From an uncultured Eubacterium sp. (GTDB taxonomy: Bacteria; Bacillota_A; Clostridia; Lachnospirales; Lachnospiraceae), in assembly GCA_948759685.1 (NCBI GenBank), contig CAQBGY010000223.1, positions 532 through 5,890 on the forward strand: a stretch of 5,359 nucleotides of DNA. The letters are read 5' to 3'. The position numbers and the translations under genes are program-made. This document shows, piece by piece, positions 5,355 to 5,359 of the stretch. Under the pieces are notes generated by a model that did not search any database, had not been told where the DNA came from, and worked only from the letters and a program-made list of their open reading frames with translations. Positions within the stretch are counted from its first letter, which is position 1. Each line of letters starts with the position of its first letter.

Positions 5355-5359
5355 AAATT

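Overview
The window looks like part of a plasmid or plasmid-derived mobile element from a low-to-moderate GC Firmicute, most likely a gut Clostridia/Lachnospiraceae-type host. The reasons are AGGAGG-like ribosome binding sites, AT-rich intergenic DNA, sigma-A-type promoters, and a gene set made of a primase-type replication protein, a tyrosine recombinase, an HTH/coiled-coil plasmid accessory protein and a toxin remnant at the window edge. The taxonomic call is an inference from style and cannot be proved here.

Layout: (1-99) the C-terminal end of a YafQ/RelE-type toxin enters from the left. (123-761) An HTH plus coiled-coil protein of the plasmid 'replication-associated' DUF536-like type follows. 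(798-828) A strong bidirectional terminator separates it from a convergent gene. (862-1077, minus) A small protein with two membrane segments has its own good ribosome binding site and promoter. (1078-1831) About 750 bases hold no convincing protein gene. They contain the minus-strand promoter of the small gene, a perfect 17-bp inverted repeat (1224-1270), a divergent plus-strand promoter (1292-1320), and about 400-480 bases that look like a structured non-coding RNA. (1832-2854) A complete tyrosine recombinase whose true start is probably GTG at 1832. (2867-3637) An unrecognised coiled-coil protein, translationally coupled to the recombinase. (3638-3858) An intergenic region with two nearly identical 60-bp repeats that fold into hairpins. 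(3859-5301) An archaeo-eukaryotic-primase-type replication protein with a C-terminal HTH. (5302-5359) An AT-rich tail that may carry an outgoing promoter.

How the parts may work together (inference): the primase-like protein would start replication, and the duplicated hairpin block in front of it is a candidate origin element or copy-control leader. The recombinase with its coupled partner could resolve multimers or integrate the element, and the large inverted repeat upstream is a candidate recombination site. The HTH/coiled-coil protein and the toxin are typical plasmid maintenance functions. The most interesting unexplained element is the long promoter-preceded non-coding stretch at about 1326-1740 (possibly to 1805). 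It is a candidate large structured RNA and should be compared first with the ROOL and GOLLD families.
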